Positions 10,813-19,625 of a stretch of DNA of 64,000 nucleotides are shown piece after piece. Below the pieces are notes generated by a model. The model saw only the letters and a program-made list of their open reading frames with translations. It was not told the origin of the DNA and searched no databases. The DNA is from Candidatus Lachnoclostridium stercoravium (GTDB lineage Bacteria > Bacillota > Clostridia > Lachnospirales > Lachnospiraceae), in assembly GCA_019118365.1 (NCBI GenBank), contig DWZA01000088.1:1-64000 (forward strand). Direction: 5' to 3'. Numbering within the stretch: the first letter of the stretch is position 1; every line of letters begins with the position of its first letter. The position numbers and the translations under genes were made by a program.

Positions 10813-11065
10813 ATAAGCTCCCCTTCTCTTCCTTTCTTATATTTGGCGGCCTGTCCGCCTGTATCCTGATCGGCAGAGCGCGTACCCTTAAAGACCCCGT
10901 TTGCACGGAAAAGGGTATACCCCCTAACCGGAATAACAAATTGGCTGCTGCATGGCATTTTCACCAGAAAATGCTCCTGAGCGCAGAAAATGCCATCATT
11001 TTATATAGTGTATCATATGTGGCATTTCATTCACCATTTCACATTAACAAAATATGAATATTTTC

Positions 11066-12253
11066 TTAATTCCAGTTAATGGGATATACCCTATATTGTA
11101 GTTTTGTATTTCTGATGTGCTTTATCTTGTTGAATCGTTCTTCGATCCTGCGGAACACCCGGAAGCACTCCCGCTCCCCCTGGATCCCGCACATCAGGAT
11201 CAGATACGTATCGGTCCCGTACCGGGTGTAAACGTCGCCTTTGCGCAGCGCGCCATGGATCGCTTCTCGCAGGACCTGATCGATCTCCTGGTTTTCCCCG
11301 TCCGCCTTTTCTTCGTTTCCCTTCTCTCTTTTAAAGGTTACGGTCAGCATGGTGAGGACTTCTCCATTCCGTTCGGAGACTCTCCGCATCACCCTGCAGC
11401 AGTCTAAAAAGCCCAGATAGCCGCAGTAATACGCGCCGTTTTCCTCCTCGTCTCTGCGGATCACAGACTTGATCAGGCCGCCGGGCGTCCGGGCGTCGTA
11501 GACGGATCTCTCTGCTTCTTCAAATTTATCTATGATATCCTGGGGAAGGCCTACGCCAAATTCTTCCTGAAAGGCTCTCAGCGTTTCTTCATATATAATA
11601 GCCGCTTCTTTTTTCTTTCCTTCCTGGGCCAGGCTCCTTATCCGTAAAAACTGCCAGCCGTCGTAGGGGAACAGCCGGATATTTTTATCCGTCAGTTCTC
11701 TCAGTTCCCTGTACTGCCTTCGTTTTTCCAAAAGAGCCGCCAGCTCTTTTGAGGCCTTCAGATAGAGCCTCTGGAAGTAGCTATTTTCGATCTCGATCCA
11801 GGTTTCTCCGTGAAAATCTTTCAGGAAATGGCCTTCATACAGGTCGCACGTCTGAGACAGGCGGCGGATCCTGTCCGCTTCGTCCGAAGCCCCGTTTATT
11901 TTTTCATACATAGAAAGGAAATCATCTGTATCCAGGGTCACCGTTATATTTTCCCCAAGGCGGTACTGCCCCTTCCGGTCAGAAACCACAAATTTTTCCT
12001 TTGGAAGGAAGGTCTGCGACAGGAGCTTTCTCAGCCTGTATACCACGATCCGCAGGGCGTTGTCCGGGGAGCTTTCCTTTCCTGCATATAACTCTTCGAT
12101 GATCTCCTGCCTGGATATCCCCTTTTTATTATGGTAGAGAAGCAGCAAAAACAGCTGCATATACCGGCTGTCCTTCGTACACTTCAGGCTGATCTCCCTG
12201 CCTTCGCAGGAGATCTCAAGCTTTCCCAGCATCCGGACTCTGATCCTCGTCAT
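11066..12253 (-). CDS. BTAD/SARP-type transcriptional regulator with C-terminal degenerate GGDEF-like domain
   Basis: OmpR/SARP winged helix (MTRIRVRMLGKLEISCEGREISLKCTKDSRYMQLFLLLLYHN...ALRIVVYRLRKLLS), BTAD-like TPR segment, then ALRKGDVYTRYGTDTYLILMCG resembling RxGD..aRyGGDEFaill. ORF extends upstream to 12337; start at 12253 chosen. Confidence 0.75.
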   Translation of the reverse strand: MTRIRVRMLGKLEISCEGREISLKCTKDSRYMQLFLLLLYHNKKGISRQEIIEELYAGKESSPDNALRIVVYRLRKLLSQTFLPKEKFVVSDRKGQYRLGENITVTLDTDDFLSMYEKINGASDEADRIRRLSQTCDLYEGHFLKDFHGETWIEIENSYFQRLYLKASKELAALLEKRRQYRELRELTDKNIRLFPYDGWQFLRIRSLAQEGKKKEAAIIYEETLRAFQEEFGVGLPQDIIDKFEEAERSVYDARTPGGLIKSVIRRDEEENGAYYCGYLGFLDCCRVMRRVSERNGEVLTMLTVTFKREKGNEEKADGENQEIDQVLREAIHGALRKGDVYTRYGTDTYLILMCGIQGERECFRVFRRIEERFNKIKHIRNTKLQYRVYPINWN

Positions 12254-12442
12254 GTCCCCGCGCTCTTCTGTAAACTCCGCAGCTTTCTGCAAGCTGTCCA
12301 CACCCCCCTTAAAAGCCCATAGTCTTCTCTGGTCCACCGAACATCCATCCAGTATGCTCCCCGCATACTTCTTTTATATACGGAAAAGGCTCCTGGAGCG
12401 CTTTTCTCTCCCGGAGTCTCTTCCCTGAAACTAAACTGTCTT

Positions 12443-13723
12443 TTATTTATTGCGGTAAATGATCTCATCTCTTCCCGGTCCATTGGAAACCATGGTGACC
12501 GGAGTCTGGATCTCCTTTTCAATAAATTCAATATAATCCCTGCATGCCTGAGGAAGATCTTCGTATTTTTTAATGCCTCTGATATCGCATTTCCAGCCTG
12601 GAAGCTTTGTAAGGACTGGCTTTGCCTTTTCCAGCTCTACAGTGACCGGGAAATCCTTTACGACTTTGCCGTCGATCTCGTATCCGGTGCACACCGGGAT
12701 CTCATCCAGGTATCCCAGTACGTCCAGGACCGTAAGTGCGGCCTCTGTCGCGCCCTGGATCCGGCAGCCGTATCGGGAGGCTACCGCGTCAAACCAGCCG
12801 ACCCTTCTCGGACGTCCGGTAGTGGCGCCGTACTCGCCTTTATCTCCGCCGCGCTTTCTAAGCTCTTCCGCTTCGTCTCCGAAGATCTCGCTGACAAAAG
12901 CTCCTGCTCCAACCGCGCTGGAATATGCCTTTACAACAGTAATGATGTCCTTGATCTCATAAGGCGGGATGCCTGCGCCGATCGCGCCGTAAGCCGCCAG
13001 TGTGGAAGAAGAGGTTACCATAGGGTAGATCCCGTGATCCGGATCCTTCAGAGAACCTAACTGTCCCTCTAAGAGAACCCGCTTTCCTTCCTTTAACGCT
13101 TCGTGAAGATAAGCGGATACGTCGCATACATACGGCGCGATCATATCCCTGTATTCCAGAAGAGTCTTATAAAGCTCCTCCGGGTCGATGGCCGGCTTGT
13201 GGTACAGATGCTCCAGCATGACGTTCTTCATCTGGCAGACCCTTACTACCTTTTCCTTCAGCGCGGCTTCGTCAAAAAGCTCGCTGACCTGGAAGCCGAT
13301 CTTCGCGTATTTATCAGAATAAAATGGCGCAATGCCGGATTTTGTGGAACCGAAGGATTTTCCGCCCAGACGTTCTTCTTCATATTCATCAAAAAGGATG
13401 TGATATGGCATAAGGATCTGCGCCCGATTGGAAACCAGGACCTTTGGCTCAGGAACGCCCTGTTCCACCAGGGACCGGATCTCCTTGATGAGATAGGGGA
13501 TATTCAGGGCAACTCCGTTTCCGATAATGCTCGTAGTATGTCCGTAGAATACGCCTGACGGCAGAAGGTGAAGGGCAAAACGGCCGTAATTGTTGATGAT
13601 CGTATGGCCCGCGTTGCTCCCGCCCTGAAAGCGGACGATAATGTCCGAATCCTGGGCAAGCATATCTGTGATCTTTCCCTTTCCTTCGTCTCCCCAGTTT
13701 GCTCCAACTATCGCTCTAACCAT
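12443..13723 (-). CDS. purA: Adenylosuccinate synthetase
   Basis: MVRAIVGANWGDEGKGKITDMLAQDSDIIVRFQGGSNAGHTI... canonical PurA N-terminus. Confidence 0.97.
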   Translation of the reverse strand: MVRAIVGANWGDEGKGKITDMLAQDSDIIVRFQGGSNAGHTIINNYGRFALHLLPSGVFYGHTTSIIGNGVALNIPYLIKEIRSLVEQGVPEPKVLVSNRAQILMPYHILFDEYEEERLGGKSFGSTKSGIAPFYSDKYAKIGFQVSELFDEAALKEKVVRVCQMKNVMLEHLYHKPAIDPEELYKTLLEYRDMIAPYVCDVSAYLHEALKEGKRVLLEGQLGSLKDPDHGIYPMVTSSSTLAAYGAIGAGIPPYEIKDIITVVKAYSSAVGAGAFVSEIFGDEAEELRKRGGDKGEYGATTGRPRRVGWFDAVASRYGCRIQGATEAALTVLDVLGYLDEIPVCTGYEIDGKVVKDFPVTVELEKAKPVLTKLPGWKCDIRGIKKYEDLPQACRDYIEFIEKEIQTPVTMVSNGPGRDEIIYRNK

Positions 13724-13761
13724 TCTATATTTTCCTCCTTTGAGTAGCTGCAGATAAGCAA

Positions 13762-13783
13762 AGGGGCTGATCTCTCAGCCCCT
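13762..13783 (-). terminator. Perfect 9-bp stem hairpin in purB-purA intergenic/leader
   Basis: AGGGGCTGA-TCTC-TCAGCCCCT. Confidence 0.5.
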
Positions 13784-13863
13784 GCTAAAAAACCTCTTTT
13801 AATTTACAACAATTTTACTGGTAAGTAAAGGGATTTTCTAAAAAAATACATCTGCAGCTCCCG

Positions 13864-15294
13864 TTATACGTTGATCTGCGCCGTCATGCCCAGAAGGTCT
13901 TTATTGGCCTCCAGGATCGGGTTTACTACTTCTTCCAGGAATTCTTCTACCTGTTTCGGCGCTCTGCCTACATATCTGGACGGATCCATGGTCTTTTTCA
14001 GCTCATCCAGGGAAAGTCCGAACGCAGGATCTGCAGCGATCAGCTCCAGAAGGTTGTTGTCCTGTCCGTTTACTTTCACATTTTTCCCAGCTTCCATGGA
14101 CAGCTCGCGGATCCTCTCATGGAGCTCCTGACGGTCGCCGCCGGCTTTTACCGCATCCATCATGATATTTTCCGTAGCCATAAACGGAAGCTCGGCCATC
14201 AGGTGCTTTTCGATCACCTTCGGATAAACTACCAGTCCGTCCACAACGTTTAAGTACAGGTCTAAAATGCCGTCTACTGCCAGAAAGCCTTCCGGCACGC
14301 TCAGGCGTTTATTGGCGGAGTCGTCCAGGGTGCGCTCGAACCACTGGGTGGAAGCCACCATCATCGGGTTCATCACATCGGCCATCACATAATTGGAAAG
14401 AGACGCGATACGCTCGCTCCTCATGGGATTTCTCTTATACGCCATGGCTGAAGAGCCGATCTGCGTTTTTTCAAAGGGTTCTTCTACTTCCTTTAAATGC
14501 TGGAGCAGACGGATATCATTGGAAAATTTATGGGCGCTCTGGGCAATGCCCGCCAGAACGTTCAGCACCCTGGTGTCGATCTTTCTGGAATAGGTCTGTC
14601 CGGAAACCGGATAGCAGGAATCAAATCCCATCTTTTCAGCGATCATCCGGTCCGCTCTGCGGCACTTCTCATGGTCGCCGTCAAACAGCTCCAGGAAACT
14701 GGCCTGGGTTCCCGTGGTCCCCTTGGAACCTAAAAGCTTCAAAGAGCCCAGCACATAGTCCAGATCTTCCAGGTCAATGCACAGTTCCTGCATCCACAGC
14801 GTAGCCCTCTTTCCCACTGTCGTCGGCTGGGCCGGCTGGAAATGGGTAAACGCAAGGGTTGGCTGATCCTTGTAGGCTGCGGCGAATTTGGCCAGTTCCG
14901 CGATCACGTTGATCAGTTTCTTCCTTACCAGGCGCAGCCCTTCCCGCATGATGATGATATCTGTATTATCCCCCACATAGCAGGACGTGGCGCCAAGATG
15001 GATGATCCCCTTTGCTTTCGGGCACTGCTGCCCGTAAGCATATACATGGGACATAACGTCGTGGCGGACGATCTTCTCTCTTTCCTTTGCCACGTCGTAG
15101 TTGATATCTTCGGCGTGAGCCTTCAGCTCGTCGATCTGCTCCTGAGTGATAGGAAGTCCAAGCTCTTTCTCCGTCTCTGCCAGGGCGATCCACAGCTTTC
15201 TCCAGGTGGTAAACTTCATATCCGGAGAAAAGATGTACTGCATCTCTTTGCTTGCGTAGCGCTCTGACAACGGGCTTTGGTATCTGTCATTCAT
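13864..15294 (-). CDS. purB: Adenylosuccinate lyase
   Basis: MNDRYQSPLSERYASKEMQYIFSPDMKFTTWRKLWIALAE...; signature SSAMAYKRNPMRSE. Confidence 0.96.
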   Translation of the reverse strand: MNDRYQSPLSERYASKEMQYIFSPDMKFTTWRKLWIALAETEKELGLPITQEQIDELKAHAEDINYDVAKEREKIVRHDVMSHVYAYGQQCPKAKGIIHLGATSCYVGDNTDIIIMREGLRLVRKKLINVIAELAKFAAAYKDQPTLAFTHFQPAQPTTVGKRATLWMQELCIDLEDLDYVLGSLKLLGSKGTTGTQASFLELFDGDHEKCRRADRMIAEKMGFDSCYPVSGQTYSRKIDTRVLNVLAGIAQSAHKFSNDIRLLQHLKEVEEPFEKTQIGSSAMAYKRNPMRSERIASLSNYVMADVMNPMMVASTQWFERTLDDSANKRLSVPEGFLAVDGILDLYLNVVDGLVVYPKVIEKHLMAELPFMATENIMMDAVKAGGDRQELHERIRELSMEAGKNVKVNGQDNNLLELIAADPAFGLSLDELKKTMDPSRYVGRAPKQVEEFLEEVVNPILEANKDLLGMTAQINV

Positions 15295-15313
15295 AGGGTA
15301 TCCTCCGGTTTTA

Positions 15314-16021
15314 TCAGTGAATGCCAAGACGGCGGAATACTTCCTGGTAAGCGTCCTCTACATTGCCAAGGTCCCTGCGGAAACGGTCCTTGTCCAGCTT
15401 CTCGTGAGTCTCCTTGTCCCACAGGCGGCAGGTATCCGGAGAAACCTCGTCTGCCAGGATGATCTGTCCATGGTAACGGCCAAATTCGATCTTGAAGTCG
15501 ATCAGCTCGATGCCAAGGCTGTCAAAATACTCGCGCATTACGTCGTTTACGATAAACGCATACTTTGTGATCGCATCGATCTCTTCCTCTGTAGCAAGTC
15601 CGAGCGCAAGGGCATAGTAACGGTTGATGAACGGATCGCCCAGCTCGTCGTTCTTATAGCTGAATTCCAGAGTCGGCTGTTTGAACTTCACGCCCTCTTC
15701 CATACCCATCTTCTTTGCAAAGCTTCCAGCGGAGAAGTTACGGATGATCACTTCCAGCGGTACGATCTCCACTTTCTTTACTGCTGTCTCTCTGTCGCTC
15801 AGCTCCTCAATATAATGGGTAGGAACTCCCCTTGTCTCAAGGATCTTGAAAATATGGTTGGTCATACGGTTGTTGATGGCGCCTTTTCCTACGATCGTGC
15901 CTTTCTTCAGACCGTTAAATGCTGTTGCATCATCCTTATAATCAACGATCAGCACATCCGGATCCTCTGTTGTATAAACCTTCTTTGCCTTTCCTTCGTA
16001 CAGCAATTCTTTCTTTTCCAT
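15314..16021 (-). CDS. purC: Phosphoribosylaminoimidazole-succinocarboxamide synthase
   Basis: [37 protein letters not shown]..., [14 protein letters not shown]. Confidence 0.97.
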   Translation of the reverse strand: MEKKELLYEGKAKKVYTTEDPDVLIVDYKDDATAFNGLKKGTIVGKGAINNRMTNHIFKILETRGVPTHYIEELSDRETAVKKVEIVPLEVIIRNFSAGSFAKKMGMEEGVKFKQPTLEFSYKNDELGDPFINRYYALALGLATEEEIDAITKYAFIVNDVMREYFDSLGIELIDFKIEFGRYHGQIILADEVSPDTCRLWDKETHEKLDKDRFRRDLGNVEDAYQEVFRRLGIH

Positions 16022-16184
16022 AAGTGATCACCAGTCCTTTTCTTCATATTTATAAGCTAAAACTATAAAACTACTCACTTTCAGAAGAAATTATAATGCA
16101 TAGATTTTTCCATTGCAAGAGCAATAGTCATTAAACTTTCTAATGAATACCATTTTCTTTTTTGTTTAATCATAGCTGCTGCGT

Positions 16185-16526
16185 CTATTCCCAGCGCTCT
16201 TCTTCCCGGTAGATCCGGATCATTCCGTCCTCCAGTTCAATGGTGATGCCGAATATGCTCTTTCCCGGCCCCGGATCCGCCTGGTCTTCCTCCCACTGGC
16301 CTACCACTTCATACTTCTGGCTGATCCCCGTCTGGATATAACCTTTCATGCCCCAGGCAGCCTCCAGGATCAAAGCAGCCAGGCAAAGACGGCGGATCAG
16401 CCTTTCCCCGCCGGTCCGTATCCTTCTCCATGCTTTTTTCCGCTTGTCCTTCCACAAATCCTCCGATCCCTCCTTACAGATGAAAAGGCGCGCAAAGGCC
16501 TGCCGCACATCCGGCGGCAGGCCCAT
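16185..16526 (-). CDS. Hypothetical membrane-anchored protein
   Basis: ORF with one hydrophobic segment; adjacent to lipoprotein ORF on same strand. Confidence 0.45.
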   Translation of the reverse strand: MGLPPDVRQAFARLFICKEGSEDLWKDKRKKAWRRIRTGGERLIRRLCLAALILEAAWGMKGYIQTGISQKYEVVGQWEEDQADPGPGKSIFGITIELEDGMIRIYREEERWE

Positions 16527-16535
16527 TTCATTTCT

Positions 16536-16856
16536 CTATTTCATCTTTTCCATTTCTTTTTCCACAGCTCCGATCCCGTCGTCGATAGCGTCCTTCATAT
16601 CCTCCATGGCGCCGTCGATCACTCCGGTGCTTTCTCTTGCATCCGTTTTTTTGCCGGATCTTTTATCCGAAGGATCCTCCCCGGAGGAAGTTTTCTCCGA
16701 CTGGGTGGTCTGCACGGCGGCTCCTTCAGAGGTCGCCGAAGACGGCTGCTGGCTGTCCGTACTGCCGCACGCGGCCATAAATACCATCGCCCATGCAAGC
16801 AGGATCCCTAAAAGATATGGTCTGATCTTTTTCATAAATCCATTCTCCTTTCCCAT
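16536..16856 (-). CDS. Putative small lipoprotein
   Basis: MKKIRPYLLGILLAWAMVFMAACGSTDSQQ... lipobox-like MAAC. Confidence 0.6.
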   Translation of the reverse strand: MGKENGFMKKIRPYLLGILLAWAMVFMAACGSTDSQQPSSATSEGAAVQTTQSEKTSSGEDPSDKRSGKKTDARESTGVIDGAMEDMKDAIDDGIGAVEKEMEKMK

Positions 16857-16999
16857 GGCATCTTTGTGCCGTAATGATCCGGGCGCGGAAACAGCCTGCG
16901 CAGTCCCGGACTTTCCTTTAGTATATGTGAAAAGAGACAGATCTATATTGGAAAAAAATGTAACGCTTTCAACGGGATAAACGCTCTGTTACAGGAACA

Positions 17000-17755
17000 T
17001 CAGCCGATCACATCGGACATGTTATAAAGCCCCGGCTCTTTTCCTTTCAGGAATTTTGCCGCCGAAACAGCGCCTTTTGCAAAAATGGCCTTTGAATATG
17101 CCGTGTGGCTGAAAGTAACTACCTCGTCCTGTCCGGCGAAGATCACGTCGTGATCTCCGACGATGGAGCCGCCTCTTACGGACTGGATGCCGATCTCTTT
17201 CGGATCTCTCTTCGCCCGCTGGGACGCCCGGTCATATTTATAATAGTAAGCGTTTTCCATGGCTTCGTTGATGGAATCCGCCAGGGCAAGGGCTGTGCCG
17301 CTGGGGGCGTCCACCTTCTGGTTGTGATGCTTTTCTACGATCTCTATGTCAAAGCCTGCCGCCGCCAGAGTCTTGGCCGCTTCTTTTACTAATTTAAGAA
17401 GCAGGTTCACTCCCAGGGACATATTGGCGGAGCGCAGGATGGCCGTCTTTTTTGCGGCTTCTCCAACTTTCTTCACCTGTTCCTCGGAAAGCCCTGTAGT
17501 GCACAGGACTACCGGGATCTGCCTGTCTGCGCTGTAATCCAGCAAGTGATCCACAGCTTTGGCGGAAGCGAAGTCTATGATCACGTCCGCTTCTTCCCGG
17601 CATTCCTCCAGGGTCTTATAAACAGGATAATCATTTTTCTGTTCTCCTGTGATATCGATCCCCGCAACGATCCTGGCTTCCCCGTCCTTTGCAGCAATGG
17701 AAGTAACGGTCTGGCCCATGGCGCCGTTGCATCCGTGCATGATGATCTTTACCAT
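17000..17755 (-). CDS. dapB: 4-hydroxy-tetrahydrodipicolinate reductase
   Basis: MVKIIMHGCNGAMGQTV...; EKHHNQKVDAPSGTAL. Confidence 0.97.
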   Translation of the reverse strand: MVKIIMHGCNGAMGQTVTSIAAKDGEARIVAGIDITGEQKNDYPVYKTLEECREEADVIIDFASAKAVDHLLDYSADRQIPVVLCTTGLSEEQVKKVGEAAKKTAILRSANMSLGVNLLLKLVKEAAKTLAAAGFDIEIVEKHHNQKVDAPSGTALALADSINEAMENAYYYKYDRASQRAKRDPKEIGIQSVRGGSIVGDHDVIFAGQDEVVTFSHTAYSKAIFAKGAVSAAKFLKGKEPGLYNMSDVIG

Positions 17756-17771
17756 ATAATGTCTCCCCTTT

Positions 17772-18656
17772 CTACAGGATACCGTATTCTTCCATAGCCT
17801 TTCTCAATCTCGCCTGGTTCTCCGGCTCCATCTCAGTCAGAGGAAGGCGCAGCGGCCCTACTTCTTTTCCCATCATGTTCATAGCGGCCTTTACCGGGAT
17901 CGGATTGACCTCGCGGAACAGTTCTTCTACCAGCGGGATAGCGTCCAGCTGCATCTTCGCCGCTTTCTTAACGTCGCCTGCCAGATATGCGGCGCAGATG
18001 TCGTGGGTCTGCTTCGGCGCTACGTGGGAGAGCACGGAGATAACGCCCTTTGCTCCCAGAGCCATCAGCGGCACGATCTGGTCGTCGTTTCCAGAATACA
18101 TGTCGATGCAGTCCCCTGCCAGATGCATCATCAGCGCGATCTTGGACAGGTTGCCGCTGGCTTCTTTTACACCTACGATATTCTTTACATTTTTACACAG
18201 GTAAGCGATCGTCTCCGGTTCGATATTGACCCCCGTCCTTCCTGGGATATTGTAAAGGATGATAGGAAGGCTCACTGCTTCCGCAACTGTGGTAAAATGC
18301 TTGATCAGGCCTTTCTGAGTCGCCTTGTTATAATATGGAGATACGACTAAAAGCCCGTCCGCCCCTGCTTTTTCCGCCTCCTGGGACAGATATACCGCCG
18401 TATGGGTGCAGTTGGAGCCTGTGCCGGCGATCACCGGGATCCTCTTATTTACCGTCTCGCAGATAAAACGGATCACTTCAATGTGTTCTTCGTGCGTCAT
18501 GGTCGCGGACTCCGCCGTGGTGCCGCAGGCTACGATGCAGTCCGTTCCCGCCGCGATCTGCTCTTCCACCAGCTCCTTCAGTTTTGGATAATTGATCTCC
18601 CCGTCCGGGGTAAATGGTGTGATCAACGCAATGCCTGCTCCTTCAAAAATAGCCAT
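17772..18656 (-). CDS. dapA: 4-hydroxy-tetrahydrodipicolinate synthase
   Basis: MAIFEGAGIALITPFTPDGEINY...; YNIPGRTGVNIEPETIAYL. Confidence 0.97.
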   Translation of the reverse strand: MAIFEGAGIALITPFTPDGEINYPKLKELVEEQIAAGTDCIVACGTTAESATMTHEEHIEVIRFICETVNKRIPVIAGTGSNCTHTAVYLSQEAEKAGADGLLVVSPYYNKATQKGLIKHFTTVAEAVSLPIILYNIPGRTGVNIEPETIAYLCKNVKNIVGVKEASGNLSKIALMMHLAGDCIDMYSGNDDQIVPLMALGAKGVISVLSHVAPKQTHDICAAYLAGDVKKAAKMQLDAIPLVEELFREVNPIPVKAAMNMMGKEVGPLRLPLTEMEPENQARLRKAMEEYGIL

Positions 18657-18713
18657 ATGTAATCCTCTCTTTCATCGTCTTATGAACTGCTGCAGATTTT
18701 GTAGTATCGCGCA

Positions 18714-18743
18714 AAAGAGGGCTGACCAGATGGCCAGCCCCTA
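18714..18743 (-). terminator. Riboswitch expression-platform terminator upstream of dapA
   Basis: Minus strand AGGGGCTGGCC-ATCT-GGTCAGCCCTCTTTTG. Confidence 0.75.
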
Positions 18744-18756
18744 AGTTCTTTGAAAA

Positions 18757-18935
18757 CCTCTTTTAGTAGCTCCCCATCCGTCCGGATGACAGTCGCAGGA
18801 TTGTTCACCCTGCGCCCAGGAAAATATGATCAGGTCGTATTTTCCTTCGGCGTGCTTCCCTTTCCCCTGTCTTCCCGCGCTTCCTGAAGCATCCGACAGG
18901 TTACTCTTGATTTACGCAACCTCTACCCTCTTTAC
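18757..18935 (-). promoter_or_regulatory. Lysine riboswitch (L box) upstream of dapA-dapB
   Basis: Minus strand GAGGGTAGAGGTTGCG...AGTAACC...GGGGAAAGGGAAGCACGCCGAAGG...GACTGTCATCCGGACGGATGGGGAGCTACTA matches the L-box aptamer core. Confidence 0.92.
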
Positions 18936-18958
18936 GTATTTTTATCCTATCACCAATG

Positions 18959-19459
18959 TCACTGGTTGTCAACCTCTGCGCGCTGGATCGTAGTAACTTC
19001 TCCTACGCAGCCCGCAAGGCCCTCCGTCAGCTTCTGTCCCGTAAGGATCAGTTCCATATCGTCTTCTCCGTTGGCGATCATCGTCCGGATGTCGTCCACC
19101 GATATGATCTGGTGGTCCAGAAGGCCGAGGATCTCGTCCAGGATCAGGACGTCGCACTCTCCTGTAGCCAGCACCTTATTGGCAAAATTAAGGCCGTTCT
19201 TTATATTGCCGATCTCTTCGCTTCTCTCCTGTTCGGAAAGCTGCTCAAAGGGAACCGCCAGTTTTTCAAAACGGAACACCTTCATCTCAGGCTCCAGACG
19301 TTTTAAAAAATCGTCGTCCGCAAGATGGAGCGTACCTTTCATAAACTGTATCATGATCACGGACTTGCCGTTATTCAGTTCCTGGATCGCTCTTCCCAGG
19401 GCAGCCGCTGTCTTGCCCCGGCCGAAACCGCAGATCACGCAAACTCTGTTTTTATCCAT
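18959..19459 (-). CDS. Cob(I)yrinic acid a,c-diamide adenosyltransferase-family protein (CobA/CobO/BtuR)
   Basis: MDKNRVCVICGFGRGKTAAALGRAIQELNNGKSVIMIQFMKG...DVLILDEILGLLDHQIIS; start may be 19483. Confidence 0.8.
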   Translation of the reverse strand: MDKNRVCVICGFGRGKTAAALGRAIQELNNGKSVIMIQFMKGTLHLADDDFLKRLEPEMKVFRFEKLAVPFEQLSEQERSEEIGNIKNGLNFANKVLATGECDVLILDEILGLLDHQIISVDDIRTMIANGEDDMELILTGQKLTEGLAGCVGEVTTIQRAEVDNQ

Positions 19460-19538
19460 GTTCCACCTCTCAATGTACACCAATTACGCTTATCCTATCA
19501 TATTTTTCTGTATTTTGCAACTTGGAAAAGCAGCGCCG

Positions 19539-19591
19539 GCAAGCTTAATGCCTGTTTTTACCCCTGTTTTCCCGCCGTCCTGAACTGTTAC
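19539..19591. repeat. Truncated copy (inverted half) of the GTAACAGTTCAGGACGGC MITE-like family
   Basis: gcaagcttaatgcctgtttttacccctgttttcccgccgtcctgaactgttac is the reverse complement of the left half of the copy at 42734. Confidence 0.85.
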
Positions 19592-19625
19592 CGTATATCC
19601 TGGCGCACGGCTGAACGGTTATGAC

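Noticed and set aside
10838-10930. c-di-GMP-I (GEMM) riboswitch upstream of the adhesin
   Set aside because: The GEMM core (GGCAAACC...GACGCAAAGCC...GGTAGC) is not present; kept only as an unclassified structured leader.
12250-12531. 93-aa minus ORF overlapping purA 3' end and the BTAD gene
   Set aside because: Out of frame with both neighbours, basic/Arg-rich, no RBS; likely spurious.
16022-16184. Purine/PreQ1-type riboswitch upstream of purC
   Set aside because: No purine aptamer core seen; region looks like an AT-rich promoter (TATAAT on minus strand near 16090).
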